Below are positions 1 to 11,239 of a stretch of DNA of 64,000 nucleotides, piece after piece (the stretch's first letter is position 1; each line of letters begins with the position of its first letter). The DNA comes from Bolinopsis microptera. Its lineage: Eukaryota; Ctenophora; Tentaculata; Lobata; Bolinopsidae. Below the pieces are notes generated by a model that searched no databases, was not told the DNA's origin, and saw only the letters and a program-made list of their open reading frames with translations. The position numbers and the translations under genes are program-made. The stretch is taken from NCBI RefSeq assembly GCF_026151205.1, contig NC_087076.1, positions 14,927,675 through 14,991,674 on the forward strand, in the 5' to 3' direction.

Positions 1-755
1 ACATCCTGTATATAGTTATTTAATTTATTAATTAGAAAGTTGCCTTCCAGGGTAAACAGATTGGACCGAACGCTGATCTGACCGAACGCTGAAAGGGCCA
101 AATAATACAGATTTTGTTTCCAAGTTGGTGGTTTTCTTTTCAAGGAAGATCCGAATAAAAGTTATTTTATCAGAAATGGTAAAATTTGTGAGATGAGTGA
201 GATATAATTGTTTACTTCTTATTCAATTTAAAACTAGATATTACATTTTTTTGGACATTTTATATAAAGTTTAAATTATCACTTTTGTGACCACCATGCC
301 AGCCGCTTTGACGTCGGCAATTTTTATTTTTAATAATATGGGTTGTTGATATAAGCGGGATATAAATGATTTATTTCATTTCCTTTCAATAAATTTATAT
401 AGAGCACTAACCTTCCTAATTGCACATGCAAGATGTTGTAAATCTGAGACGAGTTGATACAGTTGTAGGTATTATTATCCTTAAGATACTCGTGTGGCGG
501 CGGAATGTCACAAACGTATTTCAGGAAACCTCCTACTTCCCTGATTTCGCAGTCTCCTGAAATTAGCTTATTAAAAAGTTTGAATTTTTAACCATATCCT
601 GAATAATGAATGAGTAATTTACTTTTTATACTTTTATATCATGTTTAAATGTTTAAAAAGTTACCAGCATTTGAAGGGGAGATGGGGTCAAGATTCTTTT
701 GCGACGAAATAATGTCATATAAAACGACGAAAGCTAGTGGCAACAAAAGTTTCAT
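1..755 (-). CDS. Putative secreted protein, 5' part of a spliced gene, truncated by window edge
   Basis: Read on the minus strand. Exon 1 (755 down to 665) starts with an ATG followed by a signal-peptide-like stretch (MKLLLPLAFVVLYDIISS) and ends at a GTAACT donor. Exon 2 (556 down to 412) follows an AATTTCAG acceptor, stays open, carries three cysteines, an IPPPHEY segment and two N-glycosylation sequons (NNT, NSS), and ends at GTTAGT. The phases of exons 1 and 2 fit. A third exon, 72 down to 1, is possible: an acceptor at 73-74 keeps the frame open to the window edge, but a stronger-looking acceptor 16 nt upstream on the minus strand would give a stop. The protein enters the secretory pathway; its family is not recognised. 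An in-frame ATG at 857 would add 34 residues before the signal peptide and is less likely. Confidence 0.45.
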
Positions 756-1109
756 TTGAATTTCAAATGCAGGCAAGGCTTCTCTGTCAGCCTTTATATA
801 CGCTATTACACCCATACAAATGCTACTGTTCGTAGGCGCTAAAGCAATATCCAACATCAGGTCACGCTGCTCTCTGCTATTGCTCTAATGATCCAAATGA
901 TTGAAGCATCTGCAAGGTGAGACTAAGATCTGAGTCACCCACGGGGCACGGAGGTTGTTTAGCAGCCTTCCTCTTGAGTGAGGTAAGGAGTTCATGTATC
1001 GTTGTGGGGTAACCAAGTCTGGAGCATGGATGTGTCTTTTAGTTCCAAGGGAAAGGGTGTTGTTTGAGAGATCGAGGTAGCAGTGGCAGGGACATTTAGT
1101 AGATTCGTT

Positions 1110-1394
1110 ATAATATCCTGAAAGTTTGAGGGTGATTGCTGAAAATGTAGAAGATAGATTTTTAGACTCAACGTTTAGGGCACGAGATTGAAAATCGTAT
1201 GTGCAATGCAATTACACATAATATGCGCTGACCTTTGACTGGTGATAATTTCAGCAAGGAAAAATATTTTTCCATGGGACCAAAAGCAGCTGATAGATAT
1301 CACTCCCCTCTATCAGAAACAACTATAAAATCAATTTTGAGAGAATTTCTATGAAGATCCCGGCTCCCGGGGATCGTCCCCCTTAATCTTGCAC
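1110..1394. repeat. Copy C of the TTAA/poly-G foldback family (one arm)
   Basis: This stretch matches the right arm of the palindrome at 26500-27237: the same order of blocks (CCTGAAAGTTT, TTTTTAGACTC, GATTGAAAATCG, CATGGGACCAAAAGCAGCTG, TATCACTCCCCTC) and an end in a C-run followed by TTAA near 1385. It is only one arm, so the element is truncated or solo. Open frames inside it are not genes. Confidence 0.75.
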
Positions 1395-1515
1395 TTTAAA
1401 AATTCAAAGTCGGGTTGAGATGAATTTAACCATCCTTATTTAAAAAAACTTTATCAATATCATTTTATTTTACAATAACCGTGTCTTATGCAGCTACAGG
1501 GTTATCGTGCATATA

Positions 1516-1664
1516 TAGCATTGGGGTTTCAAACGTTTGACGTTCAATATGTTGAGGTTTGCTATTCTTTCCAACTTTTAAAACATAAACTTGTAAAAGC
1601 TGACATCTAACATGGCACTGTTTTCTGCGGCTTCATACGTCAAACATTTGACACCCCAATGCTA
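1516..1664. mobile_element. Small foldback MITE, 149 bp
   Basis: About 27 bp at the left end (TAGCATTGGGGTTTCAAACG and following) recurs inverted at the right end with few mismatches. The centre carries no coding signal. This is the form of a non-autonomous DNA transposon; TA lies at both borders, so a Tc1/mariner-like target site is possible. Confidence 0.6.
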
Positions 1665-3433
1665 CAGACAAAGAGTGTCGAAAGACTGAAGATTTCTTTT
1701 TCTTGTATCACTGGTCAGTGTTCAATGGTCTATCAATGTAATATATTGAAGAACATAACAAATTTTCATACATGCTGAAAGCTCAAAATAGCAATGAAAA
1801 TAAAATAAAATAATAACTGATCGGGATCTATACTGTTGCCACCTTTTTTTCTTCACCAAGGCTGGACCTAGGTGGCTCAAAATAGCATCAAGATGCTCTG
1901 CCTGCCTCTGGGGTATGGCATCCCTACAAGATGCCGGAGTTAACTGTGTGGAGATGATAAAGTAAATGTTAGATAAAGGGGGTGAGTAGATGCTCTAGTG
2001 CCGATTCGGTGATGACTAGAGAGAATGAAGTGAACAAAAATGTGTTTTGTGTATCCAGGGCTTTGCAGTCTGATCCAGATCCTCTGGCACCATGATTTAA
2101 ACTGGCGTTTTTGTCGTCGATAAGGTGTTTAATGAAAAATTGTGGAATGGGGCAGATCAAAGCCGAAATAACGGAATATGGAGTTGTTAGAGTTTTTCAT
2201 TTAGAGCATAAAAATATATTTTTATTTTAAAAACTGTCAACACAGAAGCTTATAATACATTTTATTACATCATTTGATTGTAAATAAACGATTTATATTT
2301 TGGTAATTTGTGATTACTCTGAACTCTCCATCCTCTACAACTTTTGTCAGAGCAACTGTTATCACTATTCTGATTCCAATTTAACACTTCTTAGCTTCCT
2401 AGGATATGGCACAATCGATAGCAAAAATTTTGGTCGATTCTATGAGAGTGAGGGGAGGTACGATAAGTCAAGAAATATATGTTTGCCACAAAACCGTCCA
2501 TCATGTAAACCTGCAGTATTGCCCCCTGTATATCATCAAAATCATCAGAAATTGGGTTTTTGTTGTCAGTCGAATAAACTGAAAATGAGTTCAGAGAATC
2601 AGAGGACACGTCTCCTTTGCTGCATGCTTTTGCGTGAGTACAATATGACTTGAGATTATGTTTAATTAGAGCAATGTCTTTTGTGTTTATCACATCTAAC
2701 ACTCATTAATTTATCAACATTTCACAAAATCATATCGAATCATAAATCAGTATCTATTCAGAATGGGATGGATGTACAACTAAAATCGGTCGACTTTTAC
2801 CTACATCTAAATAAATATAAATTATCCTCATATAATCATGATTTTATATCTTTGATAACAAATGTCGCTCTACAGATAATATTATGACATGAAACTGAGG
2901 ATGAAGAACCGGACCCACAGGTTAGTTCCATCACCATCACTATCTTAAGCTGGTTTAAGAAATAGCTACATAATATTATGGTCTATCGGATATTGCCAAA
3001 TATTTAGCGGGGTTGGCACATAGGAACATTACACCACTGCTATCACCTCATAGCTGTAAGATTTCAGAGGTTCCTTCCGATGTTAGGCTTTCAAAATCGC
3101 CTATTTTCTATTTGGAGCGAGATTAGTTTCAGGTAGAATTCTAATGACTAACCCTCCATTAAGGTCCATTTATTTTCATCTCATTTAAATGAACAGTGAC
3201 ACGAGCTTTTAGTCAGCTTTTTTTTGATCTGATAGCCGTGTTGGCGTGTTTGCTTGATAACAAGCCCGATATCCTGATGGAAAATAAATCGCTGCTTGTT
3301 GTCCACAGCCCTCGATTAGCATGATCGAGCTCAAGTTAAGTTTATCTTTTAACTAGTTTGGTTCCTTCGCTAAATACTTGTGTTGCACTTCGGACTGTAT
3401 CAGAATATTCTCCAACTCAGATAGTGGCCTGGA
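1665..3433. other. Intergenic stretch, no supported gene
   Basis: Several short open frames overlap on both strands (for example 1969-2160 and 2391-2702, both minus). The latter has a protein-like composition and internal AG/GT sites, but no start, splice pair or family match could be established. I found nothing else supportable here. Confidence 0.5.
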
Positions 3434-4807
3434 ATGTTGCGAGGTACATACTGGACATTAATTTCGGTGCTTTTAATGATTTTTCTGTCCGTGAACATAG
3501 AAGGGAACAAAAGGCGGGAAAAGCCGTCTAGATGGAAAGAGGCAGTGGATAACGAGATAAAGAGATTAACACCTTCAAGAGTTACTCTCGACAGCGGTTT
3601 CCTGAGTTATTATGACCCCGTAGTGTATTACCCACTTACATTTAAGTTCACATATTCTCCTCAATATGATGACTCTTGCGATTGTCAAAAAATTGTCCCC
3701 AGCAAAGTTTCAGGGGTAAACAGAGACGTAGAGACCTTAAAACCTCCTTTAATACCCCTTTATTTATACTTCGAAATCTTAAAGAAAAAAAATCTTCTTT
3801 TTGAAGAGTACGGAGAGCGATCCAAAAAGGAAATGTCCTCTACGAAGCTAAAAGATCTTCGGATGTGCTTGATGAAACGTGACGAGCGGGGTGCCCTCAT
3901 GGTGATCAGCAGCGATTTTTACCCAATATGCGATGACGAATTTAATGATCGCACCGCCATTGCTGTATGTCAATTGCACGGGTTTAACACTGGTCGTAGA
4001 TCCTCCATAAGTTTAAAAAGTCGCAAACTTGCTTTTTGGGACATATTGATGGGAAGGACAGAGGATCCATTAGAATTGAGAATTCACAGTCACGGAATTG
4101 TTCACTACGATTCCAAGAGGTTCCACTGTTTCCGTGCAGCTAGTCTCACACACCATCCTGGGCAGGCACATACCGACCTAGGCAAAGATCCTGCGCATGC
4201 AAATACCACCCTGGGCCTACAGATGTTAAACGCGACCGATAATATTTCAATTGCTGACACATGCTGGCAACTAACGGAAACTCATATGCCCTGTTCCAGA
4301 AACCAAGCCGCTGCTGTCTTTTGTCACAACAATGACCCTCCTTTTTTGCAATTCTACAACATCGAAATACACGTTGGATTAACAAAGTTTTACATAACAT
4401 TCGATACAAGATACGTCAAGCTTGGAAGGATATACGAATATTTTGAAGATTTTCCTAAGTCAAATGATGTGATGCCAAAGCGTTCTGAGTTCAGTGCGAC
4501 TATGTGCGGAAGGAAGGTTCCCCTGGATCTCCAGACCACACGGGAAATGGGTGAAGGCAGACACCTCGTGTTTTTGGGAAAATTCCTTAAAAAGTGTGAG
4601 GAATGTGTTCTGATGAAATTCAAAGATTACGTCCTTATGCGTGAAGACAGCCTAGACCCTCTTATTTGTAAGCTGAAGGGACAGAAAATGAAAGAGAGCA
4701 AGAACAAAAATCCGAAGGGAGGGAAAACAAAAGAGGGCGAGAACAATGACAAAAAACCAAAGTCGTCGAAAAAAGAAGGCGTGGCTCAAAAGGGAAGAAA
4801 ACGATAA
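3434..4807 (+). CDS. Secreted SRCR-like protein with Lys-rich tail
   Basis: A single uninterrupted frame of 457 residues. Residues 1-23 form a signal peptide (MLRGTYWTLISVLLMIFLSV core), so the protein is exported. Residues about 142-298 resemble one scavenger-receptor cysteine-rich (SRCR) domain: ICDDEFNDRTAIAVCQLHGF (165-184) matches the family core 'vCDdgwdd.aA.VvCrqlGf', and CSRNQAAAVFC (287-297) matches its usual close. Between these the domain is unusually long and lacks the typical Gly/Trp pattern, so it is degenerate or expanded. SRCR domains bind ligands at the cell surface or in extracellular fluid. From about 413 the chain is a Lys/Gly/Glu-rich low-complexity tail, which could bind polyanions (inference). 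The ATG is the first in frame. No canonical AATAAA was seen soon after the stop; an ATTAAA occurs near 4945. Confidence 0.75.
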   Translation: MLRGTYWTLISVLLMIFLSVNIEGNKRREKPSRWKEAVDNEIKRLTPSRVTLDSGFLSYYDPVVYYPLTFKFTYSPQYDDSCDCQKIVPSKVSGVNRDVETLKPPLIPLYLYFEILKKKNLLFEEYGERSKKEMSSTKLKDLRMCLMKRDERGALMVISSDFYPICDDEFNDRTAIAVCQLHGFNTGRRSSISLKSRKLAFWDILMGRTEDPLELRIHSHGIVHYDSKRFHCFRAASLTHHPGQAHTDLGKDPAHANTTLGLQMLNATDNISIADTCWQLTETHMPCSRNQAAAVFCHNNDPPFLQFYNIEIHVGLTKFYITFDTRYVKLGRIYEYFEDFPKSNDVMPKRSEFSATMCGRKVPLDLQTTREMGEGRHLVFLGKFLKKCEECVLMKFKDYVLMREDSLDPLICKLKGQKMKESKNKNPKGGKTKEGENNDKKPKSSKKEGVAQKGRKR

Positions 4808-5181
4808 AAAAGAAACAAAAGCCGCAAAGTACAGCTATTTATGTAGTACAGTAGGTTGTACCTAGCTGCTCGTCTTAGTGGTAGGTATAACAAATGAAAG
4901 ACTTTAAATCTGGAGTTTTGCGGAAAAGATGAAATAGTAACTTATTAAAATGGTAAATCCCCAGAACTAATTTAGACTCAACGGCACTCTTTAGGATAAT
5001 TAGAACTCTAAACTGTCCTATGATAAAATCATGTGATAGTTGTATTTTGGAAAGAATACAAATGATATCAACAGGAGTGAACTTAGAATGAAGGTGTTAA
5101 AATGAAATAAGACGCATGGCTTGTTTGTAAATGATATAATTGGTGACTCGTGATAATTTACAACAAACAAAATGTAAACTA

Positions 5182-6081
5182 CCTTATCGGACCTTATTTG
5201 GACGGACATTACATGAACGGACACAATTATGAACGGACATTAATATGAACGCTCGAAGGCATTCAAAACCATCAAAAATCCGAATTTTTTACAATTTTTT
5301 TGACGTTTTTTAAATTTCAGCAAATAATTTCTAAATCCATTTTTTATACAGTAAGTAAGAAAAGCAGTCATTAAGCAGTAAAAATGTTTAAATATGTGTA
5401 CATGATCAGTGTCTAATATCACATTGACATATCATCTTCATCAAATGGGTTTTCGTGCATGAAATAGTCCATGCTTAAAGCATCAGTGATTTCTAGCTTT
5501 ATGGAAACCTTTTTTAAAATCAAATCTGCATTTCAGTGTTAATTTTTACAAGCCATTCGGCGCGAAGTGGTTTTATCTTGACAACTTAAGGTTAACCTTA
5601 ACATCACATGGAGCTTTCCTAGCACTGTTTCATTACCGCCCCCGAGTAATATGAACTATAACAACGTCGGACAATATCCTTGGCAACACGATTTACCGTA
5701 ATATCTAGAGGCTGAAACAAGTTTGTCATGTTGGCGGGGACTAGTTCATGAACTATGTTGTTGAGTGCCTTAATTTCGTTGACTTTTTTCCGCCAAGTGA
5801 CTCTTGAAAACATCATATACTAGTAGCAGTAATAGTAGAGTTTTCTGTGCCTCCGGCAGACCAAGGAGAACCTTTCCGTCGTTAACTTACGGCACAATAA
5901 AGTTCTCAAAGTTGTCATATTCTGGACAAAAAGTTCGAAATGGAAAAAATTTTGAAAAAGTTTCAACGGACTTTAACTTGGACGGACATTAATTGAACGG
6001 ACTTTATTTGAACGGACATTAAGATGAACGCTAGGGTCTCCAGCGTTCAAGTAATGTCCGTCCAAATAAGGTCCGATAAGG
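5182..6081 (-). mobile_element. pogo/Tigger-like DNA transposon, 900 bp, decayed
   Basis: Near-perfect terminal inverted repeats of about 33 bp begin CCTTATCGGACCTTATTTGG and sit between TA dinucleotides (5180-5181 and 6082-6083), the target duplication of the Tc1/mariner/pogo superfamily. Inside the termini a GAACGGACATTA-type motif is repeated several times. The minus strand carries a broken DDE transposase (separate entry). At 900 bp it is far shorter than an autonomous element. Confidence 0.85.
5619..5870 (-). pseudogene. DDE_1-type transposase fragment
   Basis: The minus-strand frame at 5619-5816 contains VPANMTNLFQPLDITVNRVA, which matches the conserved 'vPanlTdlfQPLDltvNkp.K' block of pogo/Tigger-type DDE_1 transposases. 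Just upstream in another frame is LLLLLVYDVFKSH, matching the segment that carries the second catalytic Asp. Beyond the stop, in shifted frames, KIKPLRAEWLV resembles the family's C-terminal motif. At least two frameshifts and stops separate these pieces, so no active enzyme is made. The N-terminal helix-turn-helix and first catalytic Asp were not found. Confidence 0.75.
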
Positions 6082-6582
6082 TATATAAATACTTCTGAGC
6101 AATTGCTTCATTATGATTAGAACGTGATTACATAAAGATTAAAATTATTCTTAATTTCAATCTAATTCTATTCTTAAATAATAATATGTACCTAAACTAA
6201 AATATACCTATCGCACATTTATTACCCGGATCTTAATTCATTTTGGAGCAGGAAATAGCTGTCGAGAATTAATTAACAACTACAAGAATCACTATCTTAC
6301 GATTGAGAAAAGGAATATTAAACAGATGCACGAGTAAATGCACTGAGCTCAGAGCTGAGACGGGAAGAATCACGTGATGTCGGCTTCCGTCAAGTAGGAT
6401 TGCAGATAATAAAAGGCGGGGGATGGACTCATGGTTCTAAGACCTTCTGGTGACAGAACGTAGTGTTATAATGCTGATATTGTCCTGATTAAATGTATGA
6501 TAGATTAGTTGTTAGTTGTACTCGTCCTATTTTATGTAATTTGTATCCGTTGTAATAAAAGGCAGAAGAGATGTTGAAATAC

Positions 6583-7640
6583 TTATCGGACTTATTTGCG
6601 GAATTATGAATCCAATTTAAAATTATACGTAACTTCAAATAAAAATTTTTCCATTTTTTTGAGTTTTTTAAATGTTAGCAATATTCTAATATTTATTTAT
6701 CGTAGTAAGAAAAGAAGTCAATTAAGATAAAAATTTAAAATGTGTACAGTGAAGTTCTATAATTATCACATTGATTACCTTGTAATCAAATGGTTTTACT
6801 GCATGACATGTCATGTTAACACAGGCTTCTAGCTAGGAACCATCAAATATTTATATTTCAGCCAATCGTGGGGAAAGTGGTAACACACTAAGGTAACTGA
6901 AATCGACTGAGCTTTCCTGCACTGTCATCCGCCCCGAATATAGTGCTATACAAGGGGAATTTTCTACGTATAATATTAGAGTATAAAATTTGCGATTTGG
7001 GGATAGTCTGGAATTATCGTTGGTGAATTCGTTGACTTTTCCGAAGTATTTGAAACATTTTCAACTACGAGCAGAATGCTAGAGTTTCTGTGCCGGCTGA
7101 CCAAGGATGACCATGTGTTAACTTGGCAATAAGTTTCAGTTGTTATTCGGACCAAAATTCGAAATAAAAAATTTGAAAAAGTTTCCGACTGTAACTGATC
7201 GGACAATCATGACGGCTTTTATTTGCGGACATAGATGAACCTCGGTTCAGCGTTCAAGTTGTCACCGCCCAATAAGCATAGGAATTTAATACCTATCATG
7301 AGCAATTGTCTTATTCTATTACATAATAAAGATTAAATTACGTTTGTTATTAATTCCTATTCAATATATAGTTTAAATATCCTATGAATATATATTATTT
7401 TAGAGAATAGCGCGGAATCAATAACAACTACAAAATCATATCACGATTTGAGAAACAGAATTTACGGGATCCGAGTAATGCACGAGCTCAGAGCTGACGA
7501 AGAACACTAATGCGTTCGTCAGTGGTTGCAGTTAAAGCGGGGGATGATATGGTTTAAGATTGGTGAAAAGTATTTAAAGGATATGCTATTAAAAATAATT
7601 AGTGTTAGTGAATCTGTCATTTAGAAGTATCCTGTTAAAA
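6583..7640. repeat. Degraded tandem copy of the 5182-6560 segment
   Basis: From the left TIR (ACTTATCGGACTTATTTG at about 6585) this follows 5182 onwards block by block: the transposon, its right TIR (about 7250-7275), and then the non-transposon flank, including CGAGCTCAGAGCTGA, AAAGCGGGGGATG and the AATAACAACTACAA block. It differs from copy 1 mainly by many 1-10 base deletions spread evenly. Because non-transposon flank is included, this is a segmental duplication rather than a second insertion. Similarity fades after about 7560. Confidence 0.75.
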
Positions 7641-7995
7641 GCCAAATGAAGATGGAAATGTTTTTCGTATTGACAGATTATTTTTTAAATTGTCGCCATT
7701 TATTGATTTATAACTGTTTATTTACAATAAACGCGGAAACGATTGAATCAAATAAATTAGATAAAATTAAATGTTCCACTACACGTACATTAATAATTAG
7801 AAAGTTACTGTGTAAGCCGTGATTTACATCTGCCTTCAGTTAAATCACGAGACCTAAATTAATTTTTAAGTTAAAATAAAAACACTATCGAAGGATATCA
7901 CTGACTGGTCCAGCAGTTGATTTTTGTTGGGAGTTAGTTATTAGTTTACTTGTTAGTGATATATTGTAAATGAATTTACCTGAGGGGCCTCAAAA

Positions 7996-8090
7996 ATGCA
8001 CTACTGTGTCGCGCGCGCATCAAATAATGCTTCTCGCAACCACAGAGCGGCGAGATGCGAAGGATTGACATCGTGAATCAAAGGAAACTG
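7996..8090. repeat. Terminal fragment of GC-rich foldback family (TTGTAGCGCGATGC type)
   Basis: The blocks TGCACTACTGTGTCGCGCG, AATGCTTCTCGCAACCAC and GGCGAGATGCGAAGGATTGA recur, inverted, at 24670-24935. A minus-strand open frame covers it but has no independent support. Confidence 0.55.
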
Positions 8091-8420
8091 TTCAAAACAG
8101 TTCCTTCTAAAGTCCACATCCTCGAGTATCACCTCATAACACAACTGCGGTATCCTCCCTCCCTCCCTCACTAAAGTATATTGTAAATATCTAATATCCA
8201 TACCAATGGATTAAAATTTGTTGAATATAGAGCGATCAATAAAACATCTCTTTAGGACAAAAAATATTAAAATGAATTTATTTATATCATTCACGATCGT
8301 ATTCATAAACTACACATATATTTATAAATAAAATACAGACGATTTTCTAAAGTTCTTTATGTCAAATATGTTAATGAACTAATTCCAGACATGCTTTCTG
8401 CTTGATATTGATAAAAACAG

Positions 8421-8528
8421 GATGACCCAGAATAATCACTACTATATAAATAGTTTGACTAAACATGGCTGGAATATCCAGTGTTCAATATCTTGCCACG
8501 TTACGGAAATTCTAGGCCACCCTGTGTC
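8421..8528. mobile_element. Mariner-like MITE, about 108 bp
   Basis: The left end ACAGGATGACCCAGAA and right end TTCTAGGCCACCCTGTGT are inverted copies with a few mismatches, the classic 'acAGGGTGgcccagaa' type of mariner terminus. There is no coding capacity. Confidence 0.6.
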
Positions 8529-8589
8529 AATGACTAATCTGCGAAAATAAAGTCGTAACATTTCTTCCAGATTAAATCATTTTCACAAC

Positions 8590-9273
8590 CTACACCTCTT
8601 CATAACCTTTCGTTTCCTTTTTCGGACCTCCTTTCTTTCCCTTTTTCGGACCTCCTTTCTTTCCCTTTTTGTTACCTTTATTACCATTCTTTTCATCCCA
8701 GTTTGCCAACCATTTATCAACGTTGTCGCCCAACTGGTCCAACACTTTCTTAGTGCCTTTCTTTGCATCTCTCCGCGCATCTTCTGCGTTCTTCGACATT
8801 TTATCGACGTTTTTCCTCAACTGGTCCAACACTTTCTTAGTGCTTTTCTTCACATCCCTCCACGCATCCTCTGCTTCCTTCGAAACATCGTCCCACGTTT
8901 TCTCGAGGCCGTTTGATAGATCTTCCCATTGTTTGAATAAACTCTGAATTTTATATGGAATCAGTATTTTAACAGTATCTCAGCAGTCAGGCTAGAGAAG
9001 TTAACAGATTAATACCAGTTGGATATTAACTAAATATTGACTAGAGTTGTAGTTCCCAAACAGAATAAAAGCACTAAATCCAATAAAATTCATAGTTTAA
9101 CTCGGGTATCATCATAATTTCCAAGCTCAGGATAATGCAAACTGAACGTTATGAAATTTTAAATCTCGATAAATTCTTACCCTCTCTAGAACAGCTTCTC
9201 TCTTCTGAGGACGCGGTGTCACCAGTGTGAACAGAGTAAGAATCAGTGTCAAGAACAAAACTTTAGAAGCCAT
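8590..9273 (-). CDS. Novel small secreted protein with helical repeats and Lys/Gly tail (2 exons)
   Basis: Minus strand. Exon 1 (9273-9181, 93 nt) encodes a signal peptide (MASKVLFLTLILTLFTLVTP) followed by RPQKREAVLER and ends at a GTAAGA donor. Exon 2 (8943-8590) follows an AAAATTCAG acceptor in phase 0, for 148 residues in all. The mature part holds two similar repeats of about 29 residues: SKEAEDAWRDVKKSTKKVLD with its continuation, then SKNAEDARRDAKKGTKKVLD with its continuation. These are amphipathic and strongly helical. A tail follows with GPKKGKKG repeats. The dibasic KR after the signal peptide could be a processing site (inference). No cysteines are present. The protein is exported and highly basic; a structural, mucus or polyanion-binding role is possible but not shown. 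I do not recognise the family. Exon 1 is too short for ordinary open-frame lists, so the gene is easily missed. Confidence 0.7.
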
Positions 9274-10052
9274 GTCTGAGAATAAGTGGGAAAGTGGGTT
9301 TCAATACTCAATAGAGTCTGAGTAAGATATGTGAGAACACAGTTAAAGACTTTAAGGAATTTAACCCTAGGGAAAAGATTCTTCGTGATTTTTTGCATAA
9401 AATCGCTGAAAGACAACTGTAAAGAACTCTTAATTCGCAGCTGCAATTCTAAAATTCGCAGCGAGCTCGCGGCAAAATGTAACATAATTTCTGCTATATG
9501 CACATTATATTACTGAGTAAAATATAAAATAAAATAATAAAGGTCTCGATAACTATGTATAACTATAAAGATTAAACCGAGAACATCACAATAGATTACA
9601 TTATACAATGGAAAACTTTTACATTAAGTTAAGTACGTTTGGTGTTTGATGAGGTGGAGACTTGTAGAAGAATCAAGTACCTATAAGGAAGGAGGGAGAA
9701 AGGGAGGGAGAGGTCTAACTTTTTGTGAAACTTGATTTGGAGATAACAGTTGGAAAACTAGGGCCCCTGACCGAACTTTGAGGGGGTCGCGCACTGGAGC
9801 CCGTGGTACAGCCCTGCCCATGTTTGGTACATTTTTGCCAAAACAGTTTAGCATGCCCAAAACCAAGATTTTGGATGCTCTACTTTACATGTTCAAAAAC
9901 AGTTTCTAATAACTTATTAGGTAACTCAACGCTTCTTCAACAAATCTGATGAGTGTGGTTTGTGTTATCGGCCCACACTAAACGTGGATGAGGCCAGATT
10001 GGTTATTCCTGAAAAACTATTCTGATTATATGAACATATTACAGATATCTAA

Positions 10053-10397
10053 ATGAGATTAATTTATCTCATATTCAGGAGTGTCTGCTTTGACATCAAC
10101 ATGGTATTCAAGGAAAACGCTCGACATGGCATAAAAGCCATAGTCCCACCACTGAACAACAAATCGCAACGATCAGTGGCCACTCATTACGAGAATTCCT
10201 TTGGAGTGAATGCAGCGAGACTATGGAACCTCCTCCCACGACAAGTGAACAGTTTAACTGCTCTAGGACCCTTCAAGGTATCACTTGCTCGATTTTTGGA
10301 GACGTTTCCCGATACCCCGCCAACCAAAGGATACACCGCCATCACCAACAACTCACTCCTGGAATGGAATCTACAGAAAGATCTGAACCAGGAATGA
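10053..10397 (+). pseudogene. LINE ORF2 C-terminal fragment
   Basis: The 114-codon frame contains FGVNAARLWNLLPRQVNSLT followed by an FKVSLARFL block. This is the 'F...a..lWN.LP..vr.......FK..L...L' signature at the C-terminal end of reverse-transcriptase ORF2 in CR1/L2/Jockey-like non-LTR retrotransposons. No upstream RT motifs (for example YADD) are present, so it is a typical 5'-truncated insertion. The following 100 bp, with a repeated AAAGTACCT, may be its 3' UTR. Confidence 0.7.
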
Positions 10398-11239
10398 ATG
10401 GAGGACGTACTAGTTACTGTTGTCCAGAAGCAATCCCTGCCAAACCAACCTAAAGTACCTAAAGTAAGTATACTCGGACGATGAGCCCTCGGTCCCCACA
10501 AAAGATAATCAGTAAAATTAAAGTTAAGACTAGTAGTACGATTTGGTCAGTCTATAAAACACATGAAAAGCAGTGTGCTCCATACCACTTAGTCTCTAGC
10601 TTTGTTATCAAAACACGTAATTCGATCACGTGATGTTATCTCATTGTAAACAGGGTTTATTTCTTTGATTACGTGTAGTATGGTAATCCCCGCCAGTATC
10701 CACATCTATTAACACAAGTTAACTAATAATATTATGTATATGAGTACAGATTCGAAGTGGAACATCGAGATCCGTTCTGGCGAGCTGGGAGGAACTTTTG
10801 AGATCGTCTGGAAGGGCTGATCTAAAAGTAAGCTCTGCTCAGTATTTATAGCTAATCTAACTAGATTTTTTTGTCCTTGTCTCATTCTCATTACATTTCG
10901 CTACTAAATAACTAATTTTACTGGAACAAACGTCTGTAAGTTTAACACGAAATAAATGTTTTACACAGAAGTAATACACAGAACTTGTAACTCATATCAC
11001 GCAGTCCACAGTCAGAGATAACATACACACGAATTTTCAGATCACAACACACGAATCACGATGCAACTAGTCGAGAACAGGAAGACTGGCAGAGTAACGA
11101 TCACAACCGGTGAGCTGGTCAGACTTGTGTTTTGCATTATTACTTTATTTATACTTTACTTTGTGTAAGTGAATTTGAAAGCGTACAAGCTTATCGATGT
11201 CGTACATAAATACACACTAAAATATGTATCCTGCAGATT

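Noticed and set aside
885-1211. 108-codon minus-strand frame
   Set aside because: It overlaps one arm of the TTAA/poly-G foldback family; no start context or family match.
2300-2702. Overlapping plus and minus frames of over 100 codons
   Set aside because: No signal peptide, domain or splice-compatible partner. The minus frame looks slightly protein-like but has no valid entry point.
8001-8201. 66-codon minus-strand frame
   Set aside because: Half of it is a dispersed GC-rich repeat shared with 24670-24935.
10187-10501. 104-codon minus-strand frame
   Set aside because: It is the antisense shadow of the LINE ORF2 C-terminal fragment.
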